Of a DNA stretch of 38,034 nucleotides, positions 9,601 to 18,833 are shown in pieces; positions within the stretch are counted from its first letter, which is position 1, and every line of letters begins with the position of its first letter. Origin of the DNA: a virus; the IMG/VR virus record IMGVR_UViG_3300030109_003456, positions 1 through 38,034 of that record; one strand, given 5' to 3'. Under the pieces are notes generated by a model. That model saw only the letters and a program-made list of their open reading frames with translations, searched no databases and was not told the DNA's origin. The translations under genes were made by a program, and so were the position numbers.

Positions 9601-12143
9601 CCAGTTTCACTCAGTCCTCCAAAGGCTTGAAACGTTCTGCCTTTTTCATCTGTATATGGTACAAAAGGTAGTTTATTATCTTCTGTTCTGCTATATACTT
9701 CCATTGCTTGGTTATAATTAATTGCAACTGGCTGACCATTACTTAGTATACCAAGTAGTGTTTTAAAATATGTTTCATTTTCACGTATATCAGGCAGTTC
9801 TTGTTCAGCAATTGAAATAGTATCTTCTATGTCTTGCCTGTACCAGCTTCTAGGTTTAGTTACAACATCAGGGTCTTGTTCGCTAAACTTGGCAATATCA
9901 GCAATTCCACGTCTAACTATTCTATTTGCAAGCCGTTTAAACGTTTCAGGTTTTATTGTTTCGCCCTTTTGTATAATAGGCTTATTAGAACGCAACCTAT
10001 CTAACACTTCTTGTGTTGATGCAAATGCAAAACCTTCCTGAGACTCTTGTCCTTGTATTGGTTCAAAGTCTTCTATAGCCTGAGTTGGCTCTGCTTGTTG
10101 CCCTAGTATCGCCATGCTGTCTAACAAGTTACCACCATCATTAGTCTCAAGTTCTTGCACAAAAGCATCTTGCAATGCGTCGGGCATGACCGTGAAGTCG
10201 GGGAGAGCTCCTTTGTCTGCATAGCCTAAGCTATTGTATACAAACGACTTACTGAAAAGCTCTTCCCCACTATACGGTAGTTGCACATCTAATTGACTTG
10301 CAACATCTTCAACACTAGCTATCCATCCGAAGATATCATCCGCAAGTTGCGAATTAGTTGTTTGTAATCTTCTGAGGACAGCTTCTGCTGTATCTTCAAG
10401 GAAATCTGCTGTAGTGGCTGAACGGCTGAGTAAGACCCGTTGGGCATCACTATCCCCTGTTTCGTAGTTAGTTGCTGGGATTGCGAGTTCGTATCGGTCT
10501 GTTCCGTCGTTGACATAACCATCATCTCCTTCCTTTAGTTTTGCTGGTTGAAATTCTTCTAAATTATTGTAATTAAGTCCTCGTATTTCGTCTTCAGTAA
10601 AAACTTGCGTTACTTCTGAATCGACAAAACCAATATCAATTTTATCGCCATGCTTAGATAGGCTGTTAACACGCTCTTGAAATAATTCTTGCTCTACAGT
10701 AACTGGTGCTATGTCTTCTAATTCTTTTGCTTGCTGTAGGTTTATTGCTCTTTCTTTTTCTTCTTCAATAATGTTGTTTACTTGGTCAGGTGAAATAGTT
10801 TGACCAATTGCTGTCATACCACCACCAAACAGTGCACCAATTGCAAACTGTTCTCTTTGTTCAGGTGTTGCTAATTTAAAATAATCGTATTTGTCAGGCG
10901 GAAGTTCTCCTAAAGCTGATGCCTTGCCTTGGTCTGTCCAAAAACCTTGCAACACTTCTTCATATCCTTCACTTATTGCACCAGCTCCTATATTACGAAT
11001 TTTTTTAATGTAACTTGTAAATGTATCTCTAAATGGCTTTGGAACCTTTGAAAACATCAAAAAAAGCTGTATTGCGTCTGCCCCTACAAGACCTACATTT
11101 TTAGCATATAACTTACTTGCCTCTATTCCAGCAGTTTCTTCATCTACTCCTTTAGCTAGAAGCTCATCGTGTAAACCAACCGCTTCCATTCCAGCCTCAA
11201 TTGGTCTTGAACCTAATGCACCTTTTACCGCTCCTTTAAAACCTCCACCAGCTATTTTAGCTATACCTCCACCTGTAGCATATAATAAAGCCAAGTTAGG
11301 TAACTGTTCAGCCATCTTTGTTCGCCAAAACGTTGGGTCAAGCATATCAGATACTTCAAAATCTTTTCCGTAATTTGGGTCAAGAGCTTGTAAAAATTCT
11401 CTATCCAGCTCAACATCTTCAGCTATTTCTTTGCGTACTCCGCCAACACGTCTACCTATCTCTTGTCTTTGTGCGTAATTAACGTTAGGTATATCAAGAT
11501 TTTCTACAGCCCACTTACCCATACCTAATAAAGAATTTGTTAATGTTTCTAATCCAATTTCTAAACTAGTATCTCTTTCAATTTGTTTTTGTGCAGGAGA
11601 TTTATTAGCGTTCGCAGATAATTTATTTTTTAATTGAGATTTAAATTCTTGTAACGGTGTGCGTCCGTTTTTAATTGCTTTATTTATTTTAGCTTCATCA
11701 TCAGGAAACTCTTCTAATAATTCAGACTTATTTTTTTCTATATCAATTGAATTTAGGGCACGTTGCTTTGCGTTCTCTTTATCCTTCTCAATCTTTCGTC
11801 TGCGTATTTCTCCAGCGTAATTAATAACAGTGGGATGGTTGTCAGCAAGTCCAGTGTATTGTGACGCAAAACCTATTTCGTTGCCAGCGTTATTATCCCA
11901 TATCTTGTCAATAACATACTCTGAAGCTTTCTTTCCAGTCTCAGGGTCTTCATAAAATGCAGTATTTAAATTAGGATTATCAGGTAAAGCCTCACCACGT
12001 TTTGCTCCAAACAAAGAATCAAGTTCGGCAGTATATATGTGAGCACCAAATTGATTGTGAGTTAAGGCTCTGTCTCCTTGTTCAAACAAGTTAACAGAGT
12101 CATATAGAAAAGTATTATCTTTTTTGAGTGGGGTAGTTGACAT
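6618..12143 (-). CDS. Giant internal virion (ejection-type) protein, 1841 residues
   Basis: 1841 residues, the largest gene in the window. It is mostly charged helical sequence. A Gly/Ala-rich hydrophobic stretch lies near residues 280-310 (LLYATGGGIAKIAGG), with further hydrophobic helices near residues 350-360 and in the last 500 residues (for example the region around ITQIADFGGALF). It ends in a very basic tail with repeated Lys/Arg. Its place just downstream of two internal-virion-like genes matches the position of T7 gp16-type core proteins, which are ejected and help DNA cross the envelope. I could not identify a lytic transglycosylase or protease motif with confidence. Confidence 0.75.
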   Translation of the reverse strand: MSTTPLKKDNTFLYDSVNLFEQGDRALTHNQFGAHIYTAELDSLFGAKRGEALPDNPNLNTAFYEDPETGKKASEYVIDKIWDNNAGNEIGFASQYTGLADNHPTVINYAGEIRRRKIEKDKENAKQRALNSIDIEKNKSELLEEFPDDEAKINKAIKNGRTPLQEFKSQLKNKLSANANKSPAQKQIERDTSLEIGLETLTNSLLGMGKWAVENLDIPNVNYAQRQEIGRRVGGVRKEIAEDVELDREFLQALDPNYGKDFEVSDMLDPTFWRTKMAEQLPNLALLYATGGGIAKIAGGGFKGAVKGALGSRPIEAGMEAVGLHDELLAKGVDEETAGIEASKLYAKNVGLVGADAIQLFLMFSKVPKPFRDTFTSYIKKIRNIGAGAISEGYEEVLQGFWTDQGKASALGELPPDKYDYFKLATPEQREQFAIGALFGGGMTAIGQTISPDQVNNIIEEEKERAINLQQAKELEDIAPVTVEQELFQERVNSLSKHGDKIDIGFVDSEVTQVFTEDEIRGLNYNNLEEFQPAKLKEGDDGYVNDGTDRYELAIPATNYETGDSDAQRVLLSRSATTADFLEDTAEAVLRRLQTTNSQLADDIFGWIASVEDVASQLDVQLPYSGEELFSKSFVYNSLGYADKGALPDFTVMPDALQDAFVQELETNDGGNLLDSMAILGQQAEPTQAIEDFEPIQGQESQEGFAFASTQEVLDRLRSNKPIIQKGETIKPETFKRLANRIVRRGIADIAKFSEQDPDVVTKPRSWYRQDIEDTISIAEQELPDIRENETYFKTLLGILSNGQPVAINYNQAMEVYSRTEDNKLPFVPYTDEKGRTFQAFGGLSETGKPFGGVRANTVTAQGQKLRRLVDKFGTGKKLTDFMLTKFTGKELIEQYGMAKGTPKNEEYFGAHVFGKKIGAYIVNMHGIHEEAVLDTWMARMFDRYTGSITPDFSRQKLRVMNNAISRIADKLTKTTGMDWGVDQVQAVLWYIEKETYIQAGVKPERGESYKDVAKRRQEALGGFVSATPRNTKDVSTDESQGDVRQESNEQSQRSGADRVQEGFSLKAKEKSTAQYFNQKVSRKTKRKIKRSERDLKPKQFRDYYRTWSSQMRRISDSIMNSFTRFQKRELDIKRQYLNQSEQFIRVLKQAYTRAYRLRNTKLKELFMDLNLALNNSNEELVINILTNEEFFKKRNALNKYNQFRKAHEQLHKTAFKAGLRLNYIETHFPRWMTEYDAYILETFETLPKDQKSKLQGVLDRATEEKGEALTKEEKATIANRYVKDLKGVTNRSNNYELKSRKIEKLTYDQLKYYAKPHEAMGAYINSMAGLIAQSEFMGNGRDVYVIKKDKDSGKYGIYDKRIKDFVLGTSGFPIFDSKKDSPALINEMEARIESDNFNLGDITDLSLDEQVGMILIKLESDGGIIPKGKEDRVRKLLKSYFEMRNTGATVTFIKNAGYLTAMGTVSSAITQIADFGGALFRSIEGQYTNPMNYARFTKSVLKAFIRKSDINLKTLGIDDNILQELGQGSVLNKVFYFTGLRYMDRVGKESYVNSVILRYKKEAKRFLKNKKSIKDAKFQARIEEKFKGQERNQVIKDLADGKNTEIVQLLAYSELLDIQPVAKSEVPIRYLEMENGRVFYMLKTFMIKRIDFFGKERQMVFKQAKVLEKQGKIRQAKALRMSKGYIPLISLAIILTLAESGADTLKDALFGRKTTLNDLIISNILKLALLSRYTFYNILHDPQYAVVKMILPPMDWATDPLRDAGYFLTRSIKNEGDFKKSMEELKKRGYRSLKNIPFVGKFLHFKKTNWLTGEKSLGYGQKNIKRREKKKKPRKGYSRY

Positions 12144-13072
12144 TATTTAGGCTTTTTTTGAACTACTCTAGCCTGTGGCAACGCATAATCAACTGCTTTT
12201 CTTGCTAGACCACTGCGTTTCTTTACTCCTTGAATATATGATTGAACCAATTCGCTAACAGAAGGAGTTTGAGATTTTAAAGCCTCAAAGTTCTTTTTTT
12301 CTTTTGACAAAATTCCTTTTATTCTGTTTTTAGTGCCTCTCAATTTATCTTTCGTTGCTTTTCTTAAATTTGCTCCCTCAACTTCTACCTTTGACACTTC
12401 CCTAGCCAAGGATGTACGAAGTTTCTCTCTATTAATTCTTTTTGCTTCTTCTTTTTTCATCTTGCCGTAACGTTTTATCTTGCCCTCAGCTTTTTTGTTT
12501 TTTAACCTATTGTCGGTGTTAACTGGCAATTTTCCTGAGCCAAATTTTTCAAAATCTTGTTGAAGTTTCATTGGAGAGTCATCTATTTGCGTAGGAGTGT
12601 TAGGTTTTCCTATTACCTGTCCACCTCTATTACCACTCATAAAAGAACTCATGCTTAATCTTAAGTTGTCTCCTAACTGTTTTAATTTTCCACCTGTGCC
12701 CATACGAGCTTGTTCTGTTTTTGGTTGGCTTGATGATTGTTGAGCGTTTTGTCCACCTTTTAATCTTTTACTAGCGTCTTCAATTATTTTATTTCTATTT
12801 AAAGCCTGAATATATCTTGGGTCATCTATATCCATTGTTTCCGTACCAACTTTTACTTGTTCCTTTGTGGCTCCTCTTATAAATCCAGCTTTTCTAGCAG
12901 GTATTATTTCACTTATATTGTCAGGAATTTCCTTCAACACAATTTTTTCATCTCTAATACGCTGGTCTTCTCTATCTTTAGCTTCTTTAGAACGTCTAGC
13001 TCTATTAAGTTTTAATAATTCGTCTAACGGATTTTTGTCTAAACCACGAATTTCAAATGGATTTTGTGCCAT
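12143..13072 (-). CDS. Basic internal virion protein
   Basis: 309 residues, strongly Lys/Arg-rich, with long predicted helices (for example KNKKAEGKIKRYGKMKKEEA). No membrane segment or Cys motif. It shares one base with the start of the 1841-residue gene, so the two are coupled. Position between the gp14-like and gp16-like genes suggests the middle internal core protein of a podovirus (gp15 role), but sequence alone does not prove it. Confidence 0.65.
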   Translation of the reverse strand: MAQNPFEIRGLDKNPLDELLKLNRARRSKEAKDREDQRIRDEKIVLKEIPDNISEIIPARKAGFIRGATKEQVKVGTETMDIDDPRYIQALNRNKIIEDASKRLKGGQNAQQSSSQPKTEQARMGTGGKLKQLGDNLRLSMSSFMSGNRGGQVIGKPNTPTQIDDSPMKLQQDFEKFGSGKLPVNTDNRLKNKKAEGKIKRYGKMKKEEAKRINREKLRTSLAREVSKVEVEGANLRKATKDKLRGTKNRIKGILSKEKKNFEALKSQTPSVSELVQSYIQGVKKRSGLARKAVDYALPQARVVQKKPK

Positions 13073-13078
13073 TACGTT

Positions 13079-13573
13079 CTACCCTCTATCCCTATTTATC
13101 CAATTTGTTAATACGTTACTATCACTGTCTATTTTTGATAAACCGCCCAATAAATCGCCATAGAAATCAGCTTGACCTTGTCGTTTAGCCAAGCTCTGTT
13201 GCATTCTCATTTGAGCCAACATTTCTTGCCTTCGCATTTGTTCGTCTTGACGCTTGAGGTCAATAGCTCTTGCTGAGTCCACAATAGATTGATTTTTAGC
13301 TTTATCTATATCCATCCCAGCCTGAGTACCAATAATGCTATTACCAAGTCCCTGTGCTTGAAGATTTCCCATAATATTGGCTTTAGCCATTTGAGCTTTA
13401 TCGCCAGCTATACCTGACTGGTCGCTAATCATTTTTCTTGCATCTGCGTCACTTATGCCTCTGCTTTTTAAAAATTTTTCAAATGCTTTAACACCTTTAG
13501 GTGTTCCTCCAAATGCCTGCATTGCTGGAGCGACTAGCCCTCCAAATAAGCCTAATGCTGTTCCTATTGCCAT
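13079..13573 (-). CDS. Internal virion protein, T7 gp14-like by layout
   Basis: 164 residues. The N-terminus is a hydrophobic Gly/Ala segment (ALGLFGGLVAPAMQAFGG), followed by an Ala/Gln/Met-rich amphipathic helical part with many QAQ and RMQQ runs. This hydrophobic head plus Gln-rich helix is typical of the small ejection protein of podoviruses. It is followed after six bases by the basic 309-residue gene and then the 1841-residue gene, giving a three-gene internal core cassette. Confidence 0.65.
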   Translation of the reverse strand: MAIGTALGLFGGLVAPAMQAFGGTPKGVKAFEKFLKSRGISDADARKMISDQSGIAGDKAQMAKANIMGNLQAQGLGNSIIGTQAGMDIDKAKNQSIVDSARAIDLKRQDEQMRRQEMLAQMRMQQSLAKRQGQADFYGDLLGGLSKIDSDSNVLTNWINRDRG

Positions 13574-13574
13574 A

Positions 13575-13817
13575 TCATCCTACTTTAGTTGCTGTTATAT
13601 AATATACTGCACCATCTATATCTTTTACATACAGCCGACCTTCGTCTTGTGTCGGGTCTGACGGTGCTATTTGTGCCTTTGTAAGACTGGCAAATTTGAA
13701 ATCTCCATTGCCTAAGTCTTTTGCTAATACTTCTTTTTTAGTAAAACTAATCGCACCTTGTTTTTGGTCAAGGTCTGTACGACTAATAATGTAAGGGTTT
13801 TTCTTTTTACTTGGCAT
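13575..13817 (-). CDS. Small virion protein of unknown function
   Basis: 80 residues, basic N-terminus (MPSKKKNPY) and a beta-type C-terminus (RLYVKDIDGAVYYITATKV). It overlaps the 137-residue gene by 11 bases and ends one base before the next gene. The Shine-Dalgarno lies inside the upstream gene. No family recognised. Confidence 0.6.
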   Translation of the reverse strand: MPSKKKNPYIISRTDLDQKQGAISFTKKEVLAKDLGNGDFKFASLTKAQIAPSDPTQDEGRLYVKDIDGAVYYITATKVG

Positions 13818-14220
13818 CTACTTCTACCTCTAGTTTATTTATTTCAATTGCAGTAGCAGACGTACTTGCTGTAGATATTTCTACCATAATACTGTTTGCT
13901 CTTCTGCCGACCATTAAACTTTTATATTTAGGTAATGGATTGCTATTGCTATCTGAGGGGTCTTCAAGCTTATCTGTACCATTAGCATTTTTATTAGCTA
14001 CTATTTGAATAGCAGAATTTTCATTCCATATTGCTGTGGACTCATCTCCATTAGCATAAATTTTGGCGGTAATGACTTCAGGGCTTGAGTAGCGTGCGTT
14101 TAAACGTCTTATGGTTGTATTTCGTGACATATCAGTAAGAGGTATCCAACCAGTCTTACGTTTTGTAATAAACTGTTCCCCGTCAGCACCGCCTAGGTGA
14201 TAAACTGTTGAATTAGCCAT
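13807..14220 (-). CDS. Virion protein paralogous to the C-terminal domain of the 381-residue gene
   Basis: 137 residues. The motifs KTGWIPL, TIRRLNARY, ITAKIY and a final IEINKLEVEVD align in the same order with the last 110 residues of the gene upstream (KTGWIMP, IIRRVNLDY, ITLKIF, RIERIEIEVD). It is thus a free-standing copy of that domain. Start and stop overlap by one base with the neighbour. A virion surface or tail accessory role is inferred. Confidence 0.7.
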   Translation of the reverse strand: MANSTVYHLGGADGEQFITKRKTGWIPLTDMSRNTTIRRLNARYSSPEVITAKIYANGDESTAIWNENSAIQIVANKNANGTDKLEDPSDSNSNPLPKYKSLMVGRRANSIMVEISTASTSATAIEINKLEVEVDAK

Positions 14221-15365
14221 TAATCATCTACCTCTATTTCAATTCTTTCAATACGCACGTTCTCATTCGCAGATTGAGTGGTCTCAATCGCTATTAGAAA
14301 ATACTTAATCCTTGTGCCTAACCTAATACTACCGTGAGTAGACGTTGATGAAGCTGAAAAGGTTTTTGTAGCAAACGGTGTGCTTACATCATCATCCCTA
14401 AATATTTTAAGTGTAATAGCACTATCACTTAAATAATCAAGGTTAACACGTCTAATTATAGCATTTTTATTAAGATTATTAGGCATAATCCATCCAGTCT
14501 TATAAATTGCTTGAAACGATTCACCTGTTCCTCCAGCGTCTAACTGATAAACGTTTCCAGCTTTTTGTATTGATTTTGTCCAATTGTCCGTTATGTTTAA
14601 TTCTTCATCTATTACACCAAGATGACCTTGAGAGCTAATATCTACAGCGTTTAAACTTTCTGCAAAAGAACGGGTCAGTATCCAAACCTTAGCTGTTTTA
14701 GAATCAGAATCTGATGCATTAAGTGTTTCTGCCATTGTTTTAAATTTAATCCACTTTCTACTAGCCGTACTGAAAGAATCAGTAGGAGTCAGGCTTTCTG
14801 CTATTGTTTTTAACTTAATCCATGTTCGTGTAGCCTTACTCCAAGAATCACTGCTAGTCATTCCCTCAGCAATAGTACGTATAAATTTCCATGTTCGTGT
14901 AACCTTACTCCAAGAGTCGCTACTGGTTATACCTTCCGCTATTGTACGCACGTGCTTCCATAGACCTGTAGCCTTACTCCAACTATCAGATGATGTTAGT
15001 CCTTCTGCTAAGGTTCTTGTTATAGTTGCACCAGTAATTGATATAGCATTGTTACTTATATCTTTTACACTAGAATCGTTTACTTTGCGTACCCAAATAT
15101 ATATACTTGAGCCTGATAAAGAAGATGGAACGTTCCAAACATAGGGATGGGTGTTATAGTTAGTTACAATAACATTAGAAGTAGAAAATGTAGTGCTTGT
15201 AGTATAATATAAATCTACGTTGTCAGTAAAATTGTTTTTTGTCCACTGAATTGTAATGTTTTGTGTGTGTTGAAACGAACCTGAGTTTGGTGCATTCAAT
15301 ACAATAGATTGGGGTTCTTGTATTGTAAACTGTTGACTGGTAGCCGTTACATTGGTTACTGCCAT
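14220..15365 (-). CDS. Tail protein with Kre9/KNH-like domain and 23-residue repeats
   Basis: 381 residues in three parts. Residues about 15-112 form an Ig-like domain resembling the Ser-Thr-rich Kre9/KNH N-terminal fold (ITIQWTKN...VWNVPSS). Residues 117 to about 250 are five and a half 23-residue repeats of the type TIAEGxTSSDSWSKATRTW. The last 110 residues form the domain shared with the 137-residue gene. The mosaic suggests a fibre or spike with a repeat shaft. It contains two GTTTAAAC-flanked regions nearby (14098, 14649). Confidence 0.7.
   Translation of the reverse strand: MAVTNVTATSQQFTIQEPQSIVLNAPNSGSFQHTQNITIQWTKNNFTDNVDLYYTTSTTFSTSNVIVTNYNTHPYVWNVPSSLSGSSIYIWVRKVNDSSVKDISNNAISITGATITRTLAEGLTSSDSWSKATGLWKHVRTIAEGITSSDSWSKVTRTWKFIRTIAEGMTSSDSWSKATRTWIKLKTIAESLTPTDSFSTASRKWIKFKTMAETLNASDSDSKTAKVWILTRSFAESLNAVDISSQGHLGVIDEELNITDNWTKSIQKAGNVYQLDAGGTGESFQAIYKTGWIMPNNLNKNAIIRRVNLDYLSDSAITLKIFRDDDVSTPFATKTFSASSTSTHGSIRLGTRIKYFLIAIETTQSANENVRIERIEIEVDD
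14640..15017 (-). repeat. Tandem 69-base coding repeats
   Basis: About 5.5 in-frame copies of a 69-base unit code for 23 residues each (core AEGxTSSDSWSKATRTW). The copies near the N-terminal side are most alike; later ones diverge (AESLTPTDSFSTASRKW, AETLNASDSDSKTAKVW). This pattern indicates expansion by slippage or unequal exchange. Copy number may vary among relatives. Confidence 0.85.
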
Positions 15366-15643
15366 TAAGGACTACCTCCACCCCCATCATCGTGCGTTGT
15401 ATGTACCTGTATAGTATAATTAGAAGCTGGGGTTACACTTTCGGGAATTGTCCATTGATAAGAAGTAAGAGAACTGTTTAAGTTTGACACGATAGTCATT
15501 ACGAAGGTTGTGCCACGATAAAGATACAAAACAGATGTTCCCCAAGTACCTGAAGCTGGACTACGTTGCCAACTAATAGTTACTGTAGATTCTTTATCGA
15601 GTACAGAACTGCTGGTAGGGTTCGTGAATGATATTGATGCCAT
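15365..15643 (-). CDS. Single Kre9/KNH-like beta-sandwich protein
   Basis: 92 residues forming one Ig-like domain: SISFTNPTSSSVLDKES, then TVTISWQRSP, a YQWTIP motif and YTIQVHT near the end. The same VTISW...W.IP pattern is in the N-terminal domain of the adjacent 381-residue protein. It ends with a Gly-rich DDGGGG tail. Likely a surface-exposed virion decoration domain. It shares one base with the next gene. Confidence 0.7.
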   Translation of the reverse strand: MASISFTNPTSSSVLDKESTVTISWQRSPASGTWGTSVLYLYRGTTFVMTIVSNLNSSLTSYQWTIPESVTPASNYTIQVHTTHDDGGGGSP

Positions 15644-15646
15644 TCA

Positions 15647-16228
15647 TTAGCTCACTTCTATCGTCCACGTTATATCAATAATATCGTTTAATGCTGGTTG
15701 TATTCTATCTGTAGATGTAAGTGTACAAGAAGCAAAAGGAGTGTCAAACCCTGCTAGATAATTATTTAAACTTATACCTAATTTAAAATCTGTTATGTAA
15801 TTGTTTGTTCCTTCAAAAGATGATATTGTTGCTTCAAAGTCACTATTAACCCATTGTGCTTGAGCTTTCCATCTTGCTTTTGTAGATGATGCCTCATCCT
15901 CTGTTTGATTGTACTTAAATAATAAAGTATCATCTACTGTAGAATCTCCCCCTTGACCTGTATACGTACCTAAAGAAGTAGGTATATCAGTTGCAATAAT
16001 ACCGCTTTGCCCTATGACAGCATTATTATCGTTTCCACCTGATGTGTATGATGGGAAGCCAAAATTGGGGTTTAAATATATGTCGGCTGTTCCTGAAGTT
16101 TCTGTAAAATGATGTATAATTTTATATATCAATCCGTTGCTAGTTGTATCAATAGCATTTCTTTTTACTACATTTTTAATAACACCTTGATTTGGTCTAA
16201 TTAATTTTAAATCAAATATTCCTACCAT
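15647..16228 (-). CDS. Tail-associated protein of unknown function
   Basis: 193 residues, beta-rich, ending in DIIDITWTIEVS. The N-terminal pattern (FDLKLIRPNQGV...NAIDTTSNGLIYKI) parallels the 179-residue protein upstream (FAEILRADGSV...NAIETMYKGFIVD), and both end with a similar ITW/ISW strand. The two are probably diverged duplicates. Role inferred as tail or fibre component. Confidence 0.6.
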   Translation of the reverse strand: MVGIFDLKLIRPNQGVIKNVVKRNAIDTTSNGLIYKIIHHFTETSGTADIYLNPNFGFPSYTSGGNDNNAVIGQSGIIATDIPTSLGTYTGQGGDSTVDDTLLFKYNQTEDEASSTKARWKAQAQWVNSDFEATISSFEGTNNYITDFKLGISLNNYLAGFDTPFASCTLTSTDRIQPALNDIIDITWTIEVS

Positions 16229-16236
16229 ATTATATC

Positions 16237-16776
16237 CTATGAAACGCTGGTTGAGCCTTTAACGGCTTGTATTACCCAGCTTATAGTAAGCTGGTCTCCA
16301 TTACCTATTGTTGTACTAGACCAATTAGAACCACTAGCTATATCTAATCCGTAATTATTATTACTTCCACTCAGCTTGTTTCTTTTTATGTAAATAGCAG
16401 AAATTGTATAGCTTTGAGTAGCACGAACAATTCCAGTAAAAGTTATACTAAAGCCATTTGTAATAGTAGTTACCGAACCCAACGTTGTTTGAGCTCCTAC
16501 ATAATATGACCCACCAGTATTTAGTACAATGCCACCTGTTCCTGTAGATGGTACTGTCAAGCTACTTGTGTTAGACCCTTGCCCACTTCCATCGTTACTA
16601 TGCAATGCACCACCTACTCTCCAAATCTTAGAAGCGTCATCGCCAACCATTGCGTCTACAATAAAACCTTTATACATTGTCTCTATAGCGTTGTCTTGTT
16701 CAAAATTTTCTACTGAACCATCTGCTCTTAATATCTCAGCAAACCATTTACCAGTTATACCTATACTATCTAACAT
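16237..16776 (-). CDS. Tail-associated protein, likely paralog of the next gene
   Basis: 179 residues, Gly/Ser/Thr-rich, no Cys. The NAIET...GFIVDAMVG start and the final QLTISWVIQAV mirror features in the 193-residue protein downstream. It lies directly after the 684-residue tail protein with a two-base gap. No catalytic motif. Probably a small structural tail protein. Confidence 0.6.
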   Translation of the reverse strand: MLDSIGITGKWFAEILRADGSVENFEQDNAIETMYKGFIVDAMVGDDASKIWRVGGALHSNDGSGQGSNTSSLTVPSTGTGGIVLNTGGSYYVGAQTTLGSVTTITNGFSITFTGIVRATQSYTISAIYIKRNKLSGSNNNYGLDIASGSNWSSTTIGNGDQLTISWVIQAVKGSTSVS

Positions 16777-16778
16777 AT

Positions 16779-18833
16779 TTAACTTTCATTGTGTGTTGTA
16801 TAAACTTTTAAATCTGAATCTATTGAAAGAAGGTCAACTGACTTTGCAGATGCAAAAGTTAATTTGTTCCACACTTCTTGACCGCTTTGTATTTTTAAAA
16901 AATCTAAAGCAAATATTTTTGTACCATCACTTCCAAATCTAAATAAAATTCTATTTTTTAAAGGGTCGTATATGCCTATTGTCTTATCAAGATTAGATGA
17001 GGATGTGTACACATCTTTTACAGCAGTAGAAACTGGCACACTACTCATATTCGCTCCAGTCATATAGATATTATCTGTACCTGCAAAAAACAAATACTGA
17101 CCAGCCTCTACTATACTATTACTGGCGACACATCCTACATTTACGTCACTTTCTCTTAAACTATAGTTTGTTGGGTTGGCGGATGGGGCATACAACTGAA
17201 ACACACCTTTTTCCATAAATATTATTAAATTATCATTCAAAGAACGCATAGCTTTTATAACTCCACCCTGAGAATCTTTTAATTGTATAAAATTAGAAAC
17301 TGGTAAAATATCAGGTGCATTTATAGAGCTAAAAATTAAAAAATCTTCATGTTTTTCAGCTTCTCCTTGAGGGTCAAGTGTAACATTTCCTGCAAAAAAT
17401 CTGCCGTTTACAAATGCACCATGTTCGTAATTGACTTTATTTTTAGTAGTTGCCAGTGGGTGCACTCTATCATTTGTTAATCCGCTATCTACAATATTAA
17501 TTTTATATTCATTACTGCCTAAAGATTCAAAATAATATCCATTAGTTAATTCACCAATCGTTATACTGCTTCCGAGCGACGTACTGTCTGAGTTTAATTG
17601 TATTGCTCTGCCTAAACTATTTGTTACTGTTAAAAATTGTGAACCTATTTTTTGAACCCATCCATTTTTTTCACCTATACCAAAGTTCCAATTATTTGTT
17701 GTTCGTGTATCGTATACAACATTTCTCCCGTAATATCCTTTTGGTGTTAAGGAAAAATTATTTGTTTGTTCACCTCCACTAGCTTGTCTTGAAGCACCTA
17801 AACTTAGAGATGCGTCCCATCCTGTATGACCAGCTCCAATATTTTGACCTAAGTATATTATAGTGTCTGTAAAAAAATTTGAATCTGTTGAAGAATCTGT
17901 TTTAATAACTGTTTCAACACCACCTATAGTAATGCTAACTTGAGGATTTGATTCACTATCAGCCCAAGCGAAAGCTGTAGCTACAGCACTTGTTATACCT
18001 CCACTTGGAAAATACACAAAGTTTCCTATTCTCGATGTAGAATTACCTGATTCCTTATCTGTTGAATTAGATTTTGTTGCAAGATTAATAGATTTGACTA
18101 ATCGATAAACAGGAACGAGCGTATCATCTGCACTAAAATGCCTATATACATTAGCCCCTGTAATTCTAGGGTTATAATCATCTGTATCAACTTTTAAAGA
18201 AAACTTAATAGCGTCGTCGTTACCAGTAACTGCTTTTTTTATAAACTGGTCTTCTAATTGTGCTTCCTGATTACCGTCGAATACGGGTGTTACTTTATAA
18301 TAATATGTTCCAGTAGCTAAATCACCTGCCTCTGTTGCTTCAAATTCTAAATTCCATGTTGTAGGATATGATGGAGAAGCAGAGTCGTATTTTAATGCGT
18401 TATGTGTATAAGCACTAAAAAAGAAACTTCTATTTATCCATTGTAAAAATCCGACGTCATTATCGTGACCATTAGCAAACCGTAAACTGTTTGCCATAGG
18501 AATAATTTTTATATCAGAAGGAGGGTTAGATGAAAATGTGTGAATAACAGTTTTATTAGAAAAATCTTTATTAAACTTAATTATTTGGTTGCTTTGGTCT
18601 TCAAATCCTATCCAATTAGCACCCCCAGTCAAGTTGCTGTCTACCCAATAAAATAGTTGAGTGAGATGTGTGCCGTTTAAGGTGCCTTTAGATTCTAATC
18701 CTTTTCTTTTAATTATCTTACCAAGAACATCTATGTCAAAATTTTCCGTATCTGAACTTGCGTTGATAGGGATATCTTCAGCATCGATATTAGTGGCTAG
18801 ACCTCCATCGAATATAGGTATCTCTATTATCAT
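16779..18833 (-). CDS. Large tail tube or stabilization-type protein
   Basis: 684 residues, beta-rich. It begins with MIIEIPIFDGGLATN...ENFDID, an opening common to phage tail/stabilization proteins of podoviruses (P22 gp10 or T7 gp12 role). The C-terminal third has repeated strand-turn units (IFMEKGVFQLYAP, LFFAGTDNIYMTG, NRILFRFG) that look like beta-propeller blades. Start overlaps the upstream gene by four bases. Assigned as the tail nozzle candidate mainly by size and order. Confidence 0.65.
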   Translation of the reverse strand: MIIEIPIFDGGLATNIDAEDIPINASSDTENFDIDVLGKIIKRKGLESKGTLNGTHLTQLFYWVDSNLTGGANWIGFEDQSNQIIKFNKDFSNKTVIHTFSSNPPSDIKIIPMANSLRFANGHDNDVGFLQWINRSFFFSAYTHNALKYDSASPSYPTTWNLEFEATEAGDLATGTYYYKVTPVFDGNQEAQLEDQFIKKAVTGNDDAIKFSLKVDTDDYNPRITGANVYRHFSADDTLVPVYRLVKSINLATKSNSTDKESGNSTSRIGNFVYFPSGGITSAVATAFAWADSESNPQVSITIGGVETVIKTDSSTDSNFFTDTIIYLGQNIGAGHTGWDASLSLGASRQASGGEQTNNFSLTPKGYYGRNVVYDTRTTNNWNFGIGEKNGWVQKIGSQFLTVTNSLGRAIQLNSDSTSLGSSITIGELTNGYYFESLGSNEYKINIVDSGLTNDRVHPLATTKNKVNYEHGAFVNGRFFAGNVTLDPQGEAEKHEDFLIFSSINAPDILPVSNFIQLKDSQGGVIKAMRSLNDNLIIFMEKGVFQLYAPSANPTNYSLRESDVNVGCVASNSIVEAGQYLFFAGTDNIYMTGANMSSVPVSTAVKDVYTSSSNLDKTIGIYDPLKNRILFRFGSDGTKIFALDFLKIQSGQEVWNKLTFASAKSVDLLSIDSDLKVYTTHNES

